A stretch of DNA of 64,000 nucleotides from Bacteroides sp. (GTDB taxonomy: Bacteria; Bacteroidota; Bacteroidia; Bacteroidales; Bacteroidaceae). Under the pieces are notes generated by a model, which was given only the letters and a program-made list of their open reading frames with translations, ran no database searches and was not told the DNA's origin. The stretch's first letter is position 1, and every line of letters begins with the position of its first letter. The stretch is from positions 1 to 64,000 of the forward strand of contig JAJQAY010000128.1 in assembly GCA_021203515.1 (NCBI GenBank), written 5' to 3'. This document shows positions 9,026 to 18,413 of this stretch, piece after piece. Both the position numbers and the translations under genes were made by a program.

Positions 9026-11469
9026 ATGAAAAAAGGACTGAGCTTTCTGCTCTTAGCCGGCATGTTGTCTGTAGGTGTCTCCGGATGTCAGCAAACAGGC
9101 AAAGAGGCTGTGAACGAATACAACATCGTTCCCCTACCCAACCAAATGGTTCCCCAGGAAGGACGTTTCCAGTTAACTAACAAAGTATCGGTAATCACGG
9201 CCGACTGTACGCCCCAAGTGCAGGCGATAGCCGACAGCCTCGTCGCCCGTATCCGGAAGGTTTCGGGCATCTCATTGCGAACAAGCACGCAAGAACCTAC
9301 GGACGCATCCGGCATTCGCTTCATCACGGCAACGGACCTTCCCAAAGAAGGATACAAGTTGTCCATCACTCCCCATGAAATCACAATCACCGCCTCGCAA
9401 CCGAACGGCTTCTTTTATGGCATACAAACCCTCTATCAATTATTGCCCCCTGCCGTTTATGGAAAAGAGCAAGTGAAACGCGCCGACTGGTCGCTGCCTG
9501 CCGTAGAGATTGAAGATGCTCCCCGCTTCCCCTATCGCGGACTGATGCTGGATGTTTGCCGCCATTTCTCTTCTCTGGACTATATGTACAAGTTCATCGA
9601 CATGCTTGCCATGCACAAGATGAACACTTTTCACTGGCATCTGACCGACGACCAGGGCTGGCGCATCGAAATAAAGAAATACCCCATGCTGACCGAGACA
9701 GGTTCCACGCGGAAAGAGACGCTGATAGACTACTACTACGTCAACTGGCCGCAAGTATTCGATGGTAAGGAGCATGGCGGTTATTATACGCAGGAACAGA
9801 TTAAAGAGGTAGTAGCCTATGCTGCAAGCAAGTATATCACCGTCATCCCCGAAATAGAAATGCCCGGACATGCACTGGCAGCTCTCGCCTCTTATCCCGA
9901 ATTATCGTGCAATCCGGATACGACCTATGAGGTGACCGGCACATGGGGAGTATTCGAAGAGGTGTTCTGCCCGAAAGAAGAGACTTTCAAGTTCTTCGAG
10001 GGTGTGATGGACGAAGTCATGGAACTCTTCCCAAGCGAATATATCCACATCGGCGGCGACGAATGTCCCAAGACAGCATGGGAAAACAGCGAATACTGCC
10101 AGGCATTGATACAGCGCCTCGGCCTGAAAGACGATACGACTCCCAACGCCATGGACGGACAGAAACATACCAAAGAGGAAAAGCTGCAAAGCTACTTCGT
10201 CACCCGCATGGAGAAATACCTGAACAGCAAGGGACGCAACATTATCGGTTGGGATGAAATACTGGAAGGCGGGCTTGCTCCGAACGCAACCGTCATGTCA
10301 TGGCGTGGCGTAGAGGGCGGCATAAACGCTGCTAAAGCCGGACACAACACGATTATGACACCCAATCCGTATGCATACCTCGACCAGTATCAGGAAGAAC
10401 CGGCCATATCGCCCGTTACCATCGGCGGATATAATACACTGAAGAAGATGTACAGCTACAACCCCGTGCCCGATGATGCCGACGAATTGGCGAAGAAACA
10501 TATATTAGGGGTACAAGGCAATGTATGGACGGAATACATGCAGAATGACGAGCGTCGCGACTACCAGGTATTTCCGCGCGCCGTTGCCCTGGCAGAAACC
10601 GGATGGACACAGAACAGCAATAAAGACTGGAAGAACTTCTGCCAGCGCATGGTGGAAGACTTCGAGCGTATGGATGCGATGAACGTCAAGGCTTGCCGCA
10701 ACTTCTTCGATGTAAATATCAATACACACGTGTACGACGATACCCTGAAAGTGGTATTGGAAAGTTTCTATCCGAATGCCGAGATAAGATATACAACGGA
10801 TGGCAGTGAGCCGGATGCCCAATCCGAACTGTACAGCCAACCCTTTGAGCTGACTGGACAAATAGACCTGAAAGCTGCCGCCTTCAAAGCCGGTAAGATA
10901 CTTGGAAAGGTGACAGGCAAGCCGCTGTACGGAAACCTGATTAGTGGAAAGCGCTTTACCGTCACTCCTGCACAAAGGGCTACCGGAGATACGTTCGGTG
11001 AAAACGATATATTAGGAGCCGACACCACTACCTTCGGCCTGACAAACGGCAAACGTGGCAACGGTGCCTCATACAATCCGTGGACATCCTTCAGCATGAC
11101 CGACCAGTGCAAAGAAGTAGTATTCACTGTAGACATGGGAAAACCGACTAATGTTCAGAAAGTAGCATTCGGTTCGCTGTTCAACCCTGCTTACCGCGCT
11201 ATGCCTGCCGGAGCAGCAACCGTAGAAGTATCTTCCGACGGCAAGAACTTCAAGCAAGTAGCCCGTGCCGACTTCAAACGCTCCTACCCCAAAACCGGAA
11301 GAATAGCCTATACCGACTCACTGACCTTCGAACCGGTAGAAGCCACCACCTCCGACTGACTCTGCAAAACGGTGGAACCCTGCGCAACGGCATCGACTAT
11401 TGCAAGGACGAAAAAGGACAGGAGATTATTCAGGCGAACTTGTACTTGGACGAGATAGAAGCTTATTGA
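9026..11469 (+). CDS. GH20 beta-N-acetylhexosaminidase lipoprotein, frameshifted near its end
   Basis: Cleaves terminal beta-linked GlcNAc or GalNAc, probably in the periplasm or on the surface. The N-terminus is a lipoprotein signal (LSVGVSGC). Residues about 25 to 155 form the GH20b domain and about 160 to 530 the catalytic barrel, with FHWHLTDDQGWRIEIKKYP, IPEIEMPGHALAALASYP and the catalytic Asp-Glu pair in HIGGDECPKTAW. A chitobiase-like C-terminal domain (RYTTDGSEPD) and an F5/8C-like domain follow. Frame 1 stops at 11359 after EPVEATTSD. Adding one C at about 11345-11350 restores THLRLTLQNGGTLRNGIDY to a stop at 11469, giving 814 residues. The catalytic part is intact either way. Specificity (chitobiose, host glycans) cannot be decided. 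Confidence 0.88.
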
Positions 11470-11550
11470 ATTAAAAGTTAAAAATTAAAGGCTGCGCAGT
11501 TGAGGTTTTACCCCAACAAAGCGCAGCCTTTAATTTTTAACTTTCAATTC
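11468..11550. terminator. Hairpin between convergent GH20 and trxB genes
   Basis: Arms at 11468-11497 and 11521-11550 pair over 30 bases with one mismatch, including GGCTGCGC / GCGCAGCC next to the loop. It fills the whole gap between the two convergent genes, with A/T-rich outer arms, so it can act as a terminator in both directions. It shares the TGCGCAG core with other hairpins of the window. Confidence 0.75.
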
Positions 11551-12486
11551 TTAATTTAATAAGTATCTTTCCGCTTCAATGGCGGCCATACAGCCTGTGG
11601 CGGCTGCGGTAATGGCCTGGCGATAGTGAGGGTCGGCAACATCTCCTGCGGCAAACACGCCCGGAACTTTGGTGCGGGGAGTACCCGGTTCAGTCATGAT
11701 ATAACCGACTTTATCGGTATCGAGATAAGGCTTGAAGATGTCGGAGTTAGGTTTATGCCCGATGGCGAGGAAGAAGCCGTCGATAGCCACGTCGTAGCGT
11801 TCTTCGTCCGCTTCACCCATGCGCTTCACCAGATGTACACCTTCCACACCGTTCTCTCCGAATAGACCAACGGCATTGTGCTCAAACAAGGCCTCAATCT
11901 TTTCATTCTTCATCACACGCTCCTGCATAATCTTGGAGGCACGCAGGAAAGGTTTACGAACAATCAGATAAACTTTGCTTGCCAATCCGGCCAAGTATTC
12001 AGCTTCTTCGCAAGCCGTGTCTCCACCACCTACAACGGCAACGACTTTCTTGCGATAGAAGAAACCGTCGCAAGTGGCACAAGCACTGACACCCATACCG
12101 GCATATTTCTTTTCATCTTCCAGTCCCAAGTACTTAGCTGTGGCACCGGTAGCGATGATAATGGTTTGCGCTTCAATAACCTTTTCTTCGTCGATAGTCA
12201 CCTTGTAGGGCGATTGATTAAGGTCGGCAGCAGTGGCAATGCCAAAACGCAAATCTGTACCAAAACGCTCCGCCTGTTTGCGCAAGTCTTCCATCATTTG
12301 CGTTCCGCTGACACCTTCCGGATAACCGGGGAAGTTCTCTATATCTGTTGTTGTCGTCAACTGTCCGCCGGGTTGCAGCCCTTCGTAAAGCACCGGAGAA
12401 AGGTTGGCACGCGCTGCATAAATAGCCGCAGTATATCCGGCAGGACCGGAACCGATAATCAAACATTTTACTTTTTCTGTTTCCAT
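11551..12486 (-). CDS. trxB: Thioredoxin-disulfide reductase
   Basis: A 311-residue FAD enzyme that reduces thioredoxin with NADPH in the cytosol. It begins with the FAD-binding Rossmann motif CLIIGSGPAGYTAAIYAARA. The redox pair is in ACATCDGFF, followed by the NADPH-binding motif VVGGGDTACEEAEYLA. It ends with the second FAD motif GVFAAGDVADPHYRQAITAAATGCMAA. The open frame reaches 12537, but METEKVKCLIIGSGPAG at 12486 is the normal N-terminus and the 17 upstream residues are unlike the family. It is convergent with the GH20 gene. The next gene upstream on the same strand, lolA-like, is separated by a tandem-word hairpin. Confidence 0.95.
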   Translation of the reverse strand: METEKVKCLIIGSGPAGYTAAIYAARANLSPVLYEGLQPGGQLTTTTDIENFPGYPEGVSGTQMMEDLRKQAERFGTDLRFGIATAADLNQSPYKVTIDEEKVIEAQTIIIATGATAKYLGLEDEKKYAGMGVSACATCDGFFYRKKVVAVVGGGDTACEEAEYLAGLASKVYLIVRKPFLRASKIMQERVMKNEKIEALFEHNAVGLFGENGVEGVHLVKRMGEADEERYDVAIDGFFLAIGHKPNSDIFKPYLDTDKVGYIMTEPGTPRTKVPGVFAAGDVADPHYRQAITAAATGCMAAIEAERYLLN

Positions 12487-12511
12487 ATTGCTGTTTGTTA
12501 ATTTATATTTC

Positions 12512-12582
12512 TCACCACAGATTACACAGATTAACACAGATTGGTGATTTATTTAATATAAATCTGCACTAATCTGTAGTGT
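12512..12582. repeat. Hairpin with CACAGATTA-word arms
   Basis: ACCACAGATT, ACACAGATTA and ACACAGATT words on the left pair imperfectly with AATCTGC and AATCTGTAGTG on the right. It fills the gap between trxB and the LolA-like gene. The same word appears inside the element at 5531-5665. Confidence 0.6.
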
Positions 12583-12594
12583 TCTCTTTTCCAC

Positions 12595-13227
12595 TTATCT
12601 CAAATCAACCACTTCCGCCGTAGGATAATCCTTCTTATCAAAGACAAAGAAAGCATCCGGATAATTCTGTCCCGGCTGATAAGAGTTGATTGCCACCACT
12701 ACGGCATCCTTGCTTCCCCGCTGAACCATGCTTATTTTCAACGGGCGAAGTGTCTTCTTATCTACATACAAAATGATACATAGCATATCCTGAGTCCGCT
12801 TCGTGGCAGTCATTACGATTTTATAGGCAGTATCATCAGAGGCATTACCCGCCTTATCCAACTTCAGACTGTAACCCTGATTATAGAGAGACAACCACGC
12901 ATAAGGATTTAAGCTCTGCAACTCTTCGGGAGTGGGTTCGGAGACGTTCACTTCATCACTGGAAGAGAGGTAGCTCCACTGCGATTTACCGTCAAACCAG
13001 GTGGTCACACCTTCCAAATCCAACCGGAACTTATCACCTTTCAGGTAGATTATACCTTTGGAGCTTCCTTCCGGCACACGCACAGTAAAGGCAATCTTCA
13101 CACCTCCTGCCTGGCGAAAGGCATCTGCCGTGCGGTCCAGTATATCCCGCGCATCCGCTTGTTGCGCTGCAACGGGCGGATTGAAGCAAAACAGATAAAG
13201 AATAAATAAAAGACTACTAATCTTCAT
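12595..13227 (-). CDS. LolA-like outer-membrane lipoprotein carrier
   Basis: A 210-residue periplasmic protein with a Sec signal ([20 protein letters not shown], cleavage about residue 21). The remainder matches the LolA fold: an opening helix ([24 protein letters not shown]), then beta strands with [46 protein letters not shown], a characteristic run of the family. LolA carries lipoproteins across the periplasm to the outer membrane. It follows ftsK by about 18 bases on the same strand, an arrangement that suggests co-transcription. Bacteroidetes often have more than one LolA-like protein, so the exact client set is uncertain. Confidence 0.8.
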   Translation of the reverse strand: MKISSLLFILYLFCFNPPVAAQQADARDILDRTADAFRQAGGVKIAFTVRVPEGSSKGIIYLKGDKFRLDLEGVTTWFDGKSQWSYLSSSDEVNVSEPTPEELQSLNPYAWLSLYNQGYSLKLDKAGNASDDTAYKIVMTATKRTQDMLCIILYVDKKTLRPLKISMVQRGSKDAVVVAINSYQPGQNYPDAFFVFDKKDYPTAEVVDLR

Positions 13228-13245
13228 GTTATTTGAAACGTTGAT

Positions 13246-15729
13246 TTATTGCAAATTGTTCAGGCGCATCTCCAAATCGTTCTCGTCTACACAGAACACT
13301 TCACGCGCCTTGCTGCCCTGTGCCGAGCCCACGATGCCCGCTTTCTCCAATTGGTCCATGATGCGCCCCGCACGGTTGTAACCGATGGCGAACTTACGCT
13401 GAATGAGCGAAGTAGACCCCTGCTGATGAACGACAATCAATCGTGCCGCTTCCTCAAACAACGGGTCGAGGCGCCCCATATCCACATCTCCCAAGTCGCT
13501 TCCAGCATTTTCATCCACATATTCGGGCAGATAGAAGGCGGTGGGATAGCCCGGCTGACGGGCAATGAATTTCGTGATGTCCGCCACTTCCGGCGTATCG
13601 ATAAAGGCACACTGCACACGCACCGGGTCGGCACCTTGCAGGAAGAGCATATCGCCGCGACCTATCAACTGATTAGCTCCCGGACGGTCGAGAATAGTAC
13701 GCGAGTCCACCATGGCAGATACGCGGAAAGCGATACGTGCCGGGAAGTTCGCCTTAATCGTACCGGTAATGATGTTCGTCGTCGGACGCTGCGTGGCGAT
13801 AATCATGTGGATACCTACGGCACGCGCCAACTGGGCGATACGGGCGATAGGCAGTTCCACATCCTTGCCTGCCGTCATTATCAGGTCACCGAACTCGTCA
13901 ATCACCACCACAATGTACGGCATGAACTTATGTCCCTTTTCCGGGTTCAGGCGGTGACCGATAAACTTCTCGTTATACTCCTTGATGTTGCGCACATGGG
14001 CGGCTTTCAGCAGGTCGTAGCGGGTATCCATCTCCACGCAGATGGAGTTCAGCGTCTGCACAACTTTGGTGACGTCGGTAATGATGGCATCTTCTCCGTC
14101 GGGCAATTTGGCAAGGAAGTGGTTCTCGATGACGGAGTAGATGCTGAACTCTACCTTCTTGGGGTCTACCAGTACAAACTTCAGTTCAGCGGGATGCTTC
14201 TTATATAATAAGGAAGTGATAATGGCATTCAGTCCGACAGACTTACCCTGACCGGTAGCACCTGCCACAAGCACGTGCGGCATCTTGCACAAATCCACCA
14301 TAAACACTTCGTTGGTGATGGTCTTGCCCAATGCAATCGGCAAGTCGTAGGTAGACTCTTGGAATTTCTTGCTGCCGATGATGCTCTGTCCGGAGACAAT
14401 CTTCGGATTGGAGTTAGGCACTTCGATACCAATCGTACCTTTTCCCGGTATGGGGGCTATGATACGAATGCCCAGTGCAGAAAGGCTGAGGGCAATATCA
14501 TCTTCCAGTCCGCGTATTTTGGAGATACGCACACCTTGTTCGGGTGTTATCTCATACAGCGTCACCGTGGGACCCACCGTTGCCTTGATGGTACTGATTT
14601 CGATGCCGAAGCTGCGCAGCGTATTGATAATCTTATCCTTGTTGGCATTCTGCTCCACCATGTCGATGGTAGGCTCGGCATTCTCATAATGCTTCATCAG
14701 GTCGACTGTGGGGAAGCGATAATTCTCTAGGTCGAGGCGCGGATTATAGGGTTCCCTTTCCGGGCCTTTATACTCCTCATCTTCCACCATTTCCACTTCA
14801 AACTCGGGTTCCTTCGCTTCGGGCTGCTTTTGCAAAGATGAAATACTTTCGGGTGACGGAGCTTCGAATGTCATAGGCACGTCGTCGTCATCGTCTGCTT
14901 TGGCAGGTGCGGTCGGAGCTTTCGCCCCTCCTCCCAGGTCAAGCGTTATCTCATGCATCGGTTCGGTAACAGTCTTCGTTTCTTCTTTCTTAATTTCCGG
15001 AGTTGTTGCCACAGCCGGCGCTTTCTTTCCCTGCGCCATCCAAGAGTCCGTAAACTCTTCGGGAGTCTCGCCTTCCTCCGGCTCTGTCCGCTGCTTCCGC
15101 TTAAGGAAGCTGAGGGCAAACAACCGGTGCAACCAGATAACGGTGCGGGCGCTCATATAGATAAGGAAGCAGATAGCCGTCACCAACAACAGCATCCACA
15201 CGCCCGGCACGCCTATTTGCGACACCAGCCAGTTGCTGACATTGTATCCGTGCATACCGCCCAGATAGAGGAACGAGTCTTTATATTGGTCTACAAACGC
15301 AAAGCCGAAGAACACTGAAAACCACACCAACAGCAGCGCACAGCCGATGAACCACTTCCAGAGGCGGACTACCCGCACGCGCATCAGCTTCAACCCTGCC
15401 ACGGCAAGGAACACGAGAATGAAAAAGGAAGAAATACCGAAGCAATCGTTAATCAGATAGCTGGCCAACTGTGCGCCTCGCGAACCGGCGTAGTTCTGCA
15501 CCCCGTTGTGAGTGGATGCCAGTTCCTGCGCATTGCCCGCATCGAGGATGCTCTGATCCGCCGCTCCCGTCACGAAAAAGGACGAAAACGCCAGCAGCAG
15601 GTAAACCGAGAAGATGACCAGCACCAGGCCGACAATGAAATGAATGGTTTCGTTCTTGAAGATTGCCCTTATCTTGCCGAAAAGGGAGAGGGATTGCTCC
15701 GTATCTTTGGTTGTATTTTTCTTTGCCAT
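13246..15729 (-). CDS. ftsK: FtsK/SpoIIIE-type DNA translocase
   Basis: A septum-located, ATP-driven pump that moves chromosome ends into daughter cells and supports dif recombination. The protein has 827 residues. The N-terminus has four or more hydrophobic helices (FIVGLVLVIFSVYLLLAFSSF, SSFFILVFLAVAGLKLM, WFIGCALLLVWFSVFFGFAF, WMLLLVTAICFLIYM). An acidic, proline-rich linker of about 150 residues follows, then the motor with Walker A GATGQGKSVGLN and Walker B YIVVVIDEFGDLIM. The C-terminus is the gamma winged helix (LIQRKFAIGYNRAGRIMDQLEKAGIVG). The start MAKKNTTKDTEQ at 15729 is chosen over an in-frame ATG at 15774, because a promoter element lies between the two. Confidence 0.93.
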   Translation of the reverse strand: MAKKNTTKDTEQSLSLFGKIRAIFKNETIHFIVGLVLVIFSVYLLLAFSSFFVTGAADQSILDAGNAQELASTHNGVQNYAGSRGAQLASYLINDCFGISSFFILVFLAVAGLKLMRVRVVRLWKWFIGCALLLVWFSVFFGFAFVDQYKDSFLYLGGMHGYNVSNWLVSQIGVPGVWMLLLVTAICFLIYMSARTVIWLHRLFALSFLKRKQRTEPEEGETPEEFTDSWMAQGKKAPAVATTPEIKKEETKTVTEPMHEITLDLGGGAKAPTAPAKADDDDDVPMTFEAPSPESISSLQKQPEAKEPEFEVEMVEDEEYKGPEREPYNPRLDLENYRFPTVDLMKHYENAEPTIDMVEQNANKDKIINTLRSFGIEISTIKATVGPTVTLYEITPEQGVRISKIRGLEDDIALSLSALGIRIIAPIPGKGTIGIEVPNSNPKIVSGQSIIGSKKFQESTYDLPIALGKTITNEVFMVDLCKMPHVLVAGATGQGKSVGLNAIITSLLYKKHPAELKFVLVDPKKVEFSIYSVIENHFLAKLPDGEDAIITDVTKVVQTLNSICVEMDTRYDLLKAAHVRNIKEYNEKFIGHRLNPEKGHKFMPYIVVVIDEFGDLIMTAGKDVELPIARIAQLARAVGIHMIIATQRPTTNIITGTIKANFPARIAFRVSAMVDSRTILDRPGANQLIGRGDMLFLQGADPVRVQCAFIDTPEVADITKFIARQPGYPTAFYLPEYVDENAGSDLGDVDMGRLDPLFEEAARLIVVHQQGSTSLIQRKFAIGYNRAGRIMDQLEKAGIVGSAQGSKAREVFCVDENDLEMRLNNLQ

Positions 15730-15762
15730 AAAAAGGTGTTTGCTAATATCCGTATAATGTCG

Positions 15763-15770
15763 CAAAAGTA
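15763..15770 (-). promoter_or_regulatory. ftsK -7 element
   Basis: On the minus strand TACTTTTG matches TAnnTTTG, 33 bases before the ATG at 15729. No good -33 box at the ideal spacing was seen. Together with the plus-strand element at 15814 it forms a compact divergent promoter region. Confidence 0.5.
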
Positions 15771-15813
15771 ACAAAAAAAAAGCGTATGCAGTAACGCTTT
15801 CAAACCTTTTTCG

Positions 15814-15821
15814 TACCTTTG
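15814..15821 (+). promoter_or_regulatory. DUF5063 gene -7 element
   Basis: TACCTTTG matches TAnnTTTG and lies 20 bases before the ATG at 15841. A small inverted repeat, AGCGT/ACGCT at 15781-15798, lies between the two divergent promoters. Confidence 0.55.
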
Positions 15822-15840
15822 CGTTTCAAATCAAGTAGAT

Positions 15841-16395
15841 ATGAAAAAAGAAAGTCAAGTGATATTCGACCGTAACGTAGTGGAATTCGTAACCGTAGCC
15901 GCTGAGTTCTGCAAGTTTTTGGAACAGGCGGAAGCCATGAAGCGTTCCACCTTCGTCGATACATCCTTAAAGATACTTCCACTGCTTTATCTCAAAGCCT
16001 CCATGCTGCCCGAGTGTGAAACAATCGGTGAAGAGGCGCCCGAAACATTTGTCACCGAAGACACTTACGAGGTAATGCGAATGAACCTGGCAGGTATCCT
16101 TGCCGAGAAAGACGACTATCTGGATGTTTTCGTATCGGATATGAAGTATAGCGACCAGCCCATCACGAAGTGTATCTCCGAAGATTTGGCGGACATCTAT
16201 TAGGATATCAAAGATTTTATCTTCGTATTCCAGTTGGGACTGAACGAGACGATGAACGACTCTCTTGCCATTTGTCAGGAGAATTTCGCCCACTATTGGG
16301 GGCAAAAACTGGTGAACACGCTGCGTGCCTTGCACGACGTGAAGTACAATCAGCCGGAAGAAGAGGAAGAGGAACCGAGTGAGGATGAAGTTTAA
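15841..16395 (+). pseudogene. DUF5063-type protein with an in-frame amber codon
   Basis: A 184-residue protein of a Bacteroidetes family (DUF5063-like) with no firm function. It starts MKKESQVIFDRNVVEFVTVAAEFCKFLEQAE and is mostly helical. The TAG at 16201-16203 lies between EDLADIY and DIKDFIFVFQLGLNETMNDSLAICQ. The frame continues without a shift through LVNTLRALHDVKYN to an acidic tail (EEEEEEPSEDEV) ending at 16395, so a Gln CAG to TAG change is the simplest explanation. The exonuclease gene starts 10 bases further on and is probably in the same operon. In Bacteroides this pair next to ftsK looks like a conserved housekeeping neighbourhood, which makes a true loss less likely than an error. 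Confidence 0.75.
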
Positions 16396-16405
16396 GCATT
16401 AAATT

Positions 16406-17035
16406 ATGGTTATCAAAAGAACTATCGATAAAGAAGAATTAAAGGAGATGCCCAAGGTCATCTTTCGGGGACAGATACATGTAGTGCAAACTCCCCAGGA
16501 AGCGGAAAGGGCCGTTGCCTATCTCAAGAAATGCCCGCTGCTGGGCATCGACAGCGAAACGCGCCCATCGTTCACCAAAGGACAGTCGCACAAGGTAGCC
16601 TTGTTGCAGATTTCTTCGGAAGAACATTGTTTCCTGTTCCGCCTGAACCTGACCGGACTGACCCTGCCAATCATCACATTGCTCGAAAGCCCCAGCGTTG
16701 TCAAGGTGGGACTTTCCTTGCGCGACGATTTTATGATGCTGCACAAGCGTGCGCCTTTCGAACAGCGCGCCTGCATCGAATTGCAAGAGTATGTCCGCGC
16801 TTTCGGCATTCAGGACAAAAGCCTGCAAAAGATATATGCCATCCTTTTCAATGAAAAGATATCCAAGAGCCAGCGCCTTTCCAACTGGGAAGCAGAGACG
16901 CTGACCGAGCCCCAAAAGCAATATGCCGCCACCGATGCGTGGGCCTGCCTCAACATCTACAATCTGTTGCAGGAACTGAAACGCACCGGAGACTTTGAAA
17001 TGGCAGCGGAAACAGAAGAAGAAGTAACAATATAA
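16406..17035 (+). CDS. DEDDy-type 3'-5' exonuclease
   Basis: A 209-residue exonuclease of the DnaQ-like, RNase D/WRN type. The DEDD residues are visible: Asp and Glu in LLGIDSETRPSF, an Asp near VVKVGLSLRDDFMML, and the Tyr-Asp pair in QKQYAATDAWACLNIY near the C-terminus. It has no helicase or HRDC domain, so it is a stand-alone nuclease that could act on DNA or structured RNA. It follows the DUF5063 gene by 10 bases. A tandem-heptamer hairpin starts at its stop codon. The acidic tail (AAETEEEVTI) is not catalytic. The substrate is unknown. Confidence 0.85.
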   Translation: MVIKRTIDKEELKEMPKVIFRGQIHVVQTPQEAERAVAYLKKCPLLGIDSETRPSFTKGQSHKVALLQISSEEHCFLFRLNLTGLTLPIITLLESPSVVKVGLSLRDDFMMLHKRAPFEQRACIELQEYVRAFGIQDKSLQKIYAILFNEKISKSQRLSNWEAETLTEPQKQYAATDAWACLNIYNLLQELKRTGDFEMAAETEEEVTI

Positions 17036-17120
17036 GGTATTAGGTTTTAGGTATTAGGTATTAACGCGGCCAACTTCATTGCATAGCTTTAATACCTAAT
17101 ACCTAATACTTAATACCTAA
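17034..17120. repeat. Tandem-heptamer hairpin (TTAGGTA arms)
   Basis: GGTATTA and related 7-base words on the left pair with AATACCT words on the right. The loop contains GCATAG, shared with the elements at 8057 and 48400. It separates the exonuclease gene from rlmI. Confidence 0.75.
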
Positions 17121-17132
17121 AAAACACCGAAT

Positions 17133-18314
17133 ATGTACAAAGCATACCTCAAATCCGGCAAAGAAGAATCATTAAAGCGTTTTCATCCGTGGGTGTTCTC
17201 CGGTGCCATCGCCCACTTCGACGGAGAGCCCGAAGAAGGTGAAGTAGTCGACATCTACACTTCCAAGAAAGAATTTATAGCCAAAGGACATTTTCAGATA
17301 GGCAGTATTGCCGTCCGCGTGCTCAGTTTCCGCCAGGACGAAGCCATTGATGCCGACTTCTGGAAACGCAAGCTCCGCATCGCATACGAAATGCGATGCA
17401 GCATCGGCATTGCCGAGAACCCGGTCAACAACACCTATCGCCTTGTACACGGTGAAGGAGACTATCTGCCGGGGCTCGTCATCGACATCTACGCCCGCAC
17501 AGCCGTGATGCAAGCACACTCCGCCGGCATGCACCTCGACCGCATGGTCATTGCCGAAGCACTCTCCGAAGTGATGGGCGACCAAATAGACAACATCTAC
17601 TATAAATCCGAAACCACCCTCCCCTTCAAAGCCGACCTCTATCCGGAGAACGGTTTCCTGAAAGGCGGAAGTGCCGACAACGTTGCCATGGAGTACGGTC
17701 TGAAATTCCACATCGACTGGCTGAAAGGACAAAAGACCGGTTTCTTTGTAGACCAACGCGAGAACCGCTCGCTGCTGGAGCGCTATGCCAAAGGCCGCAG
17801 CATACTGAACATGTTCTGCTACACCGGCGGATTCTCCGTCTACGCCATGCGCGGCGACGCCAAGCTGGTGCACTCCGTAGACAGCTCCGCCAAAGCAATA
17901 GACTTTACCAATAAGAATATAGAGCTGAACTTCCCCGGCGACGCCCGCCATGCCGCCTATGCCGAAGACGCTTTCAAATACCTCGACCGCATGGGCGACC
18001 AGTACGACATCATCGTGCTCGACCCACCCGCCTTTGCCAAGCACCGCGACGCTCTGCGCAATGCCCTGCAAGGCTATCGGAAGCTAAACGTCAAAGCATT
18101 TGAGAAAATCAAACCGGGCGGCATACTCTTTACCTTCTCCTGCTCGCAAGCCGTCAGCAAAGAGAATTTCCGCACTGCCGTGTTTACGGCTGCCGCCATG
18201 TCCGGCCGCAGCGTGCGCATCTTGCACCAACTCACACAACCCGCCGACCATCCGGTGAGCATCTACCATCCCGAAGGCGAGTACCTGAAAGGACTGGTAC
18301 TTTATGTAGAGTGA
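17133..18314 (+). CDS. rlmI: 23S rRNA cytosine-5 methyltransferase, RlmI type
   Basis: A class I SAM-dependent methyltransferase of 393 residues that modifies a cytosine of 23S rRNA (C1962 in E. coli). The first 75 residues form a PUA-like RNA-binding domain (LKSGKEESLKRFHPWVFSGAI). A central RlmI linker follows (HGEGDYLPGLVIDIYA). The Rossmann methyltransferase has motif I in ILNMFCYTGGFSVYAM, the acidic SAM residue in VHSVDSSAKAI, the DPPAF motif in VLDPPAFAKH, and the cysteine motif in LFTFSCSQAVSKENF. All are typical of RlmI/RlmK-like enzymes. It stands alone between a hairpin and the AT-rich lipoprotein gene. The match to RlmI is strong; the exact target base is inferred from the family. 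Confidence 0.9.
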   Translation: MYKAYLKSGKEESLKRFHPWVFSGAIAHFDGEPEEGEVVDIYTSKKEFIAKGHFQIGSIAVRVLSFRQDEAIDADFWKRKLRIAYEMRCSIGIAENPVNNTYRLVHGEGDYLPGLVIDIYARTAVMQAHSAGMHLDRMVIAEALSEVMGDQIDNIYYKSETTLPFKADLYPENGFLKGGSADNVAMEYGLKFHIDWLKGQKTGFFVDQRENRSLLERYAKGRSILNMFCYTGGFSVYAMRGDAKLVHSVDSSAKAIDFTNKNIELNFPGDARHAAYAEDAFKYLDRMGDQYDIIVLDPPAFAKHRDALRNALQGYRKLNVKAFEKIKPGGILFTFSCSQAVSKENFRTAVFTAAAMSGRSVRILHQLTQPADHPVSIYHPEGEYLKGLVLYVE

Positions 18315-18413
18315 AGTTATAATCATATAGAATTTAAAAAGGCTGTATCAAACATGCCTGCAATGTGTTCGCACAAGTAACGGAAGTTTAAAATAATTTT
18401 TTAAGCTACAGCT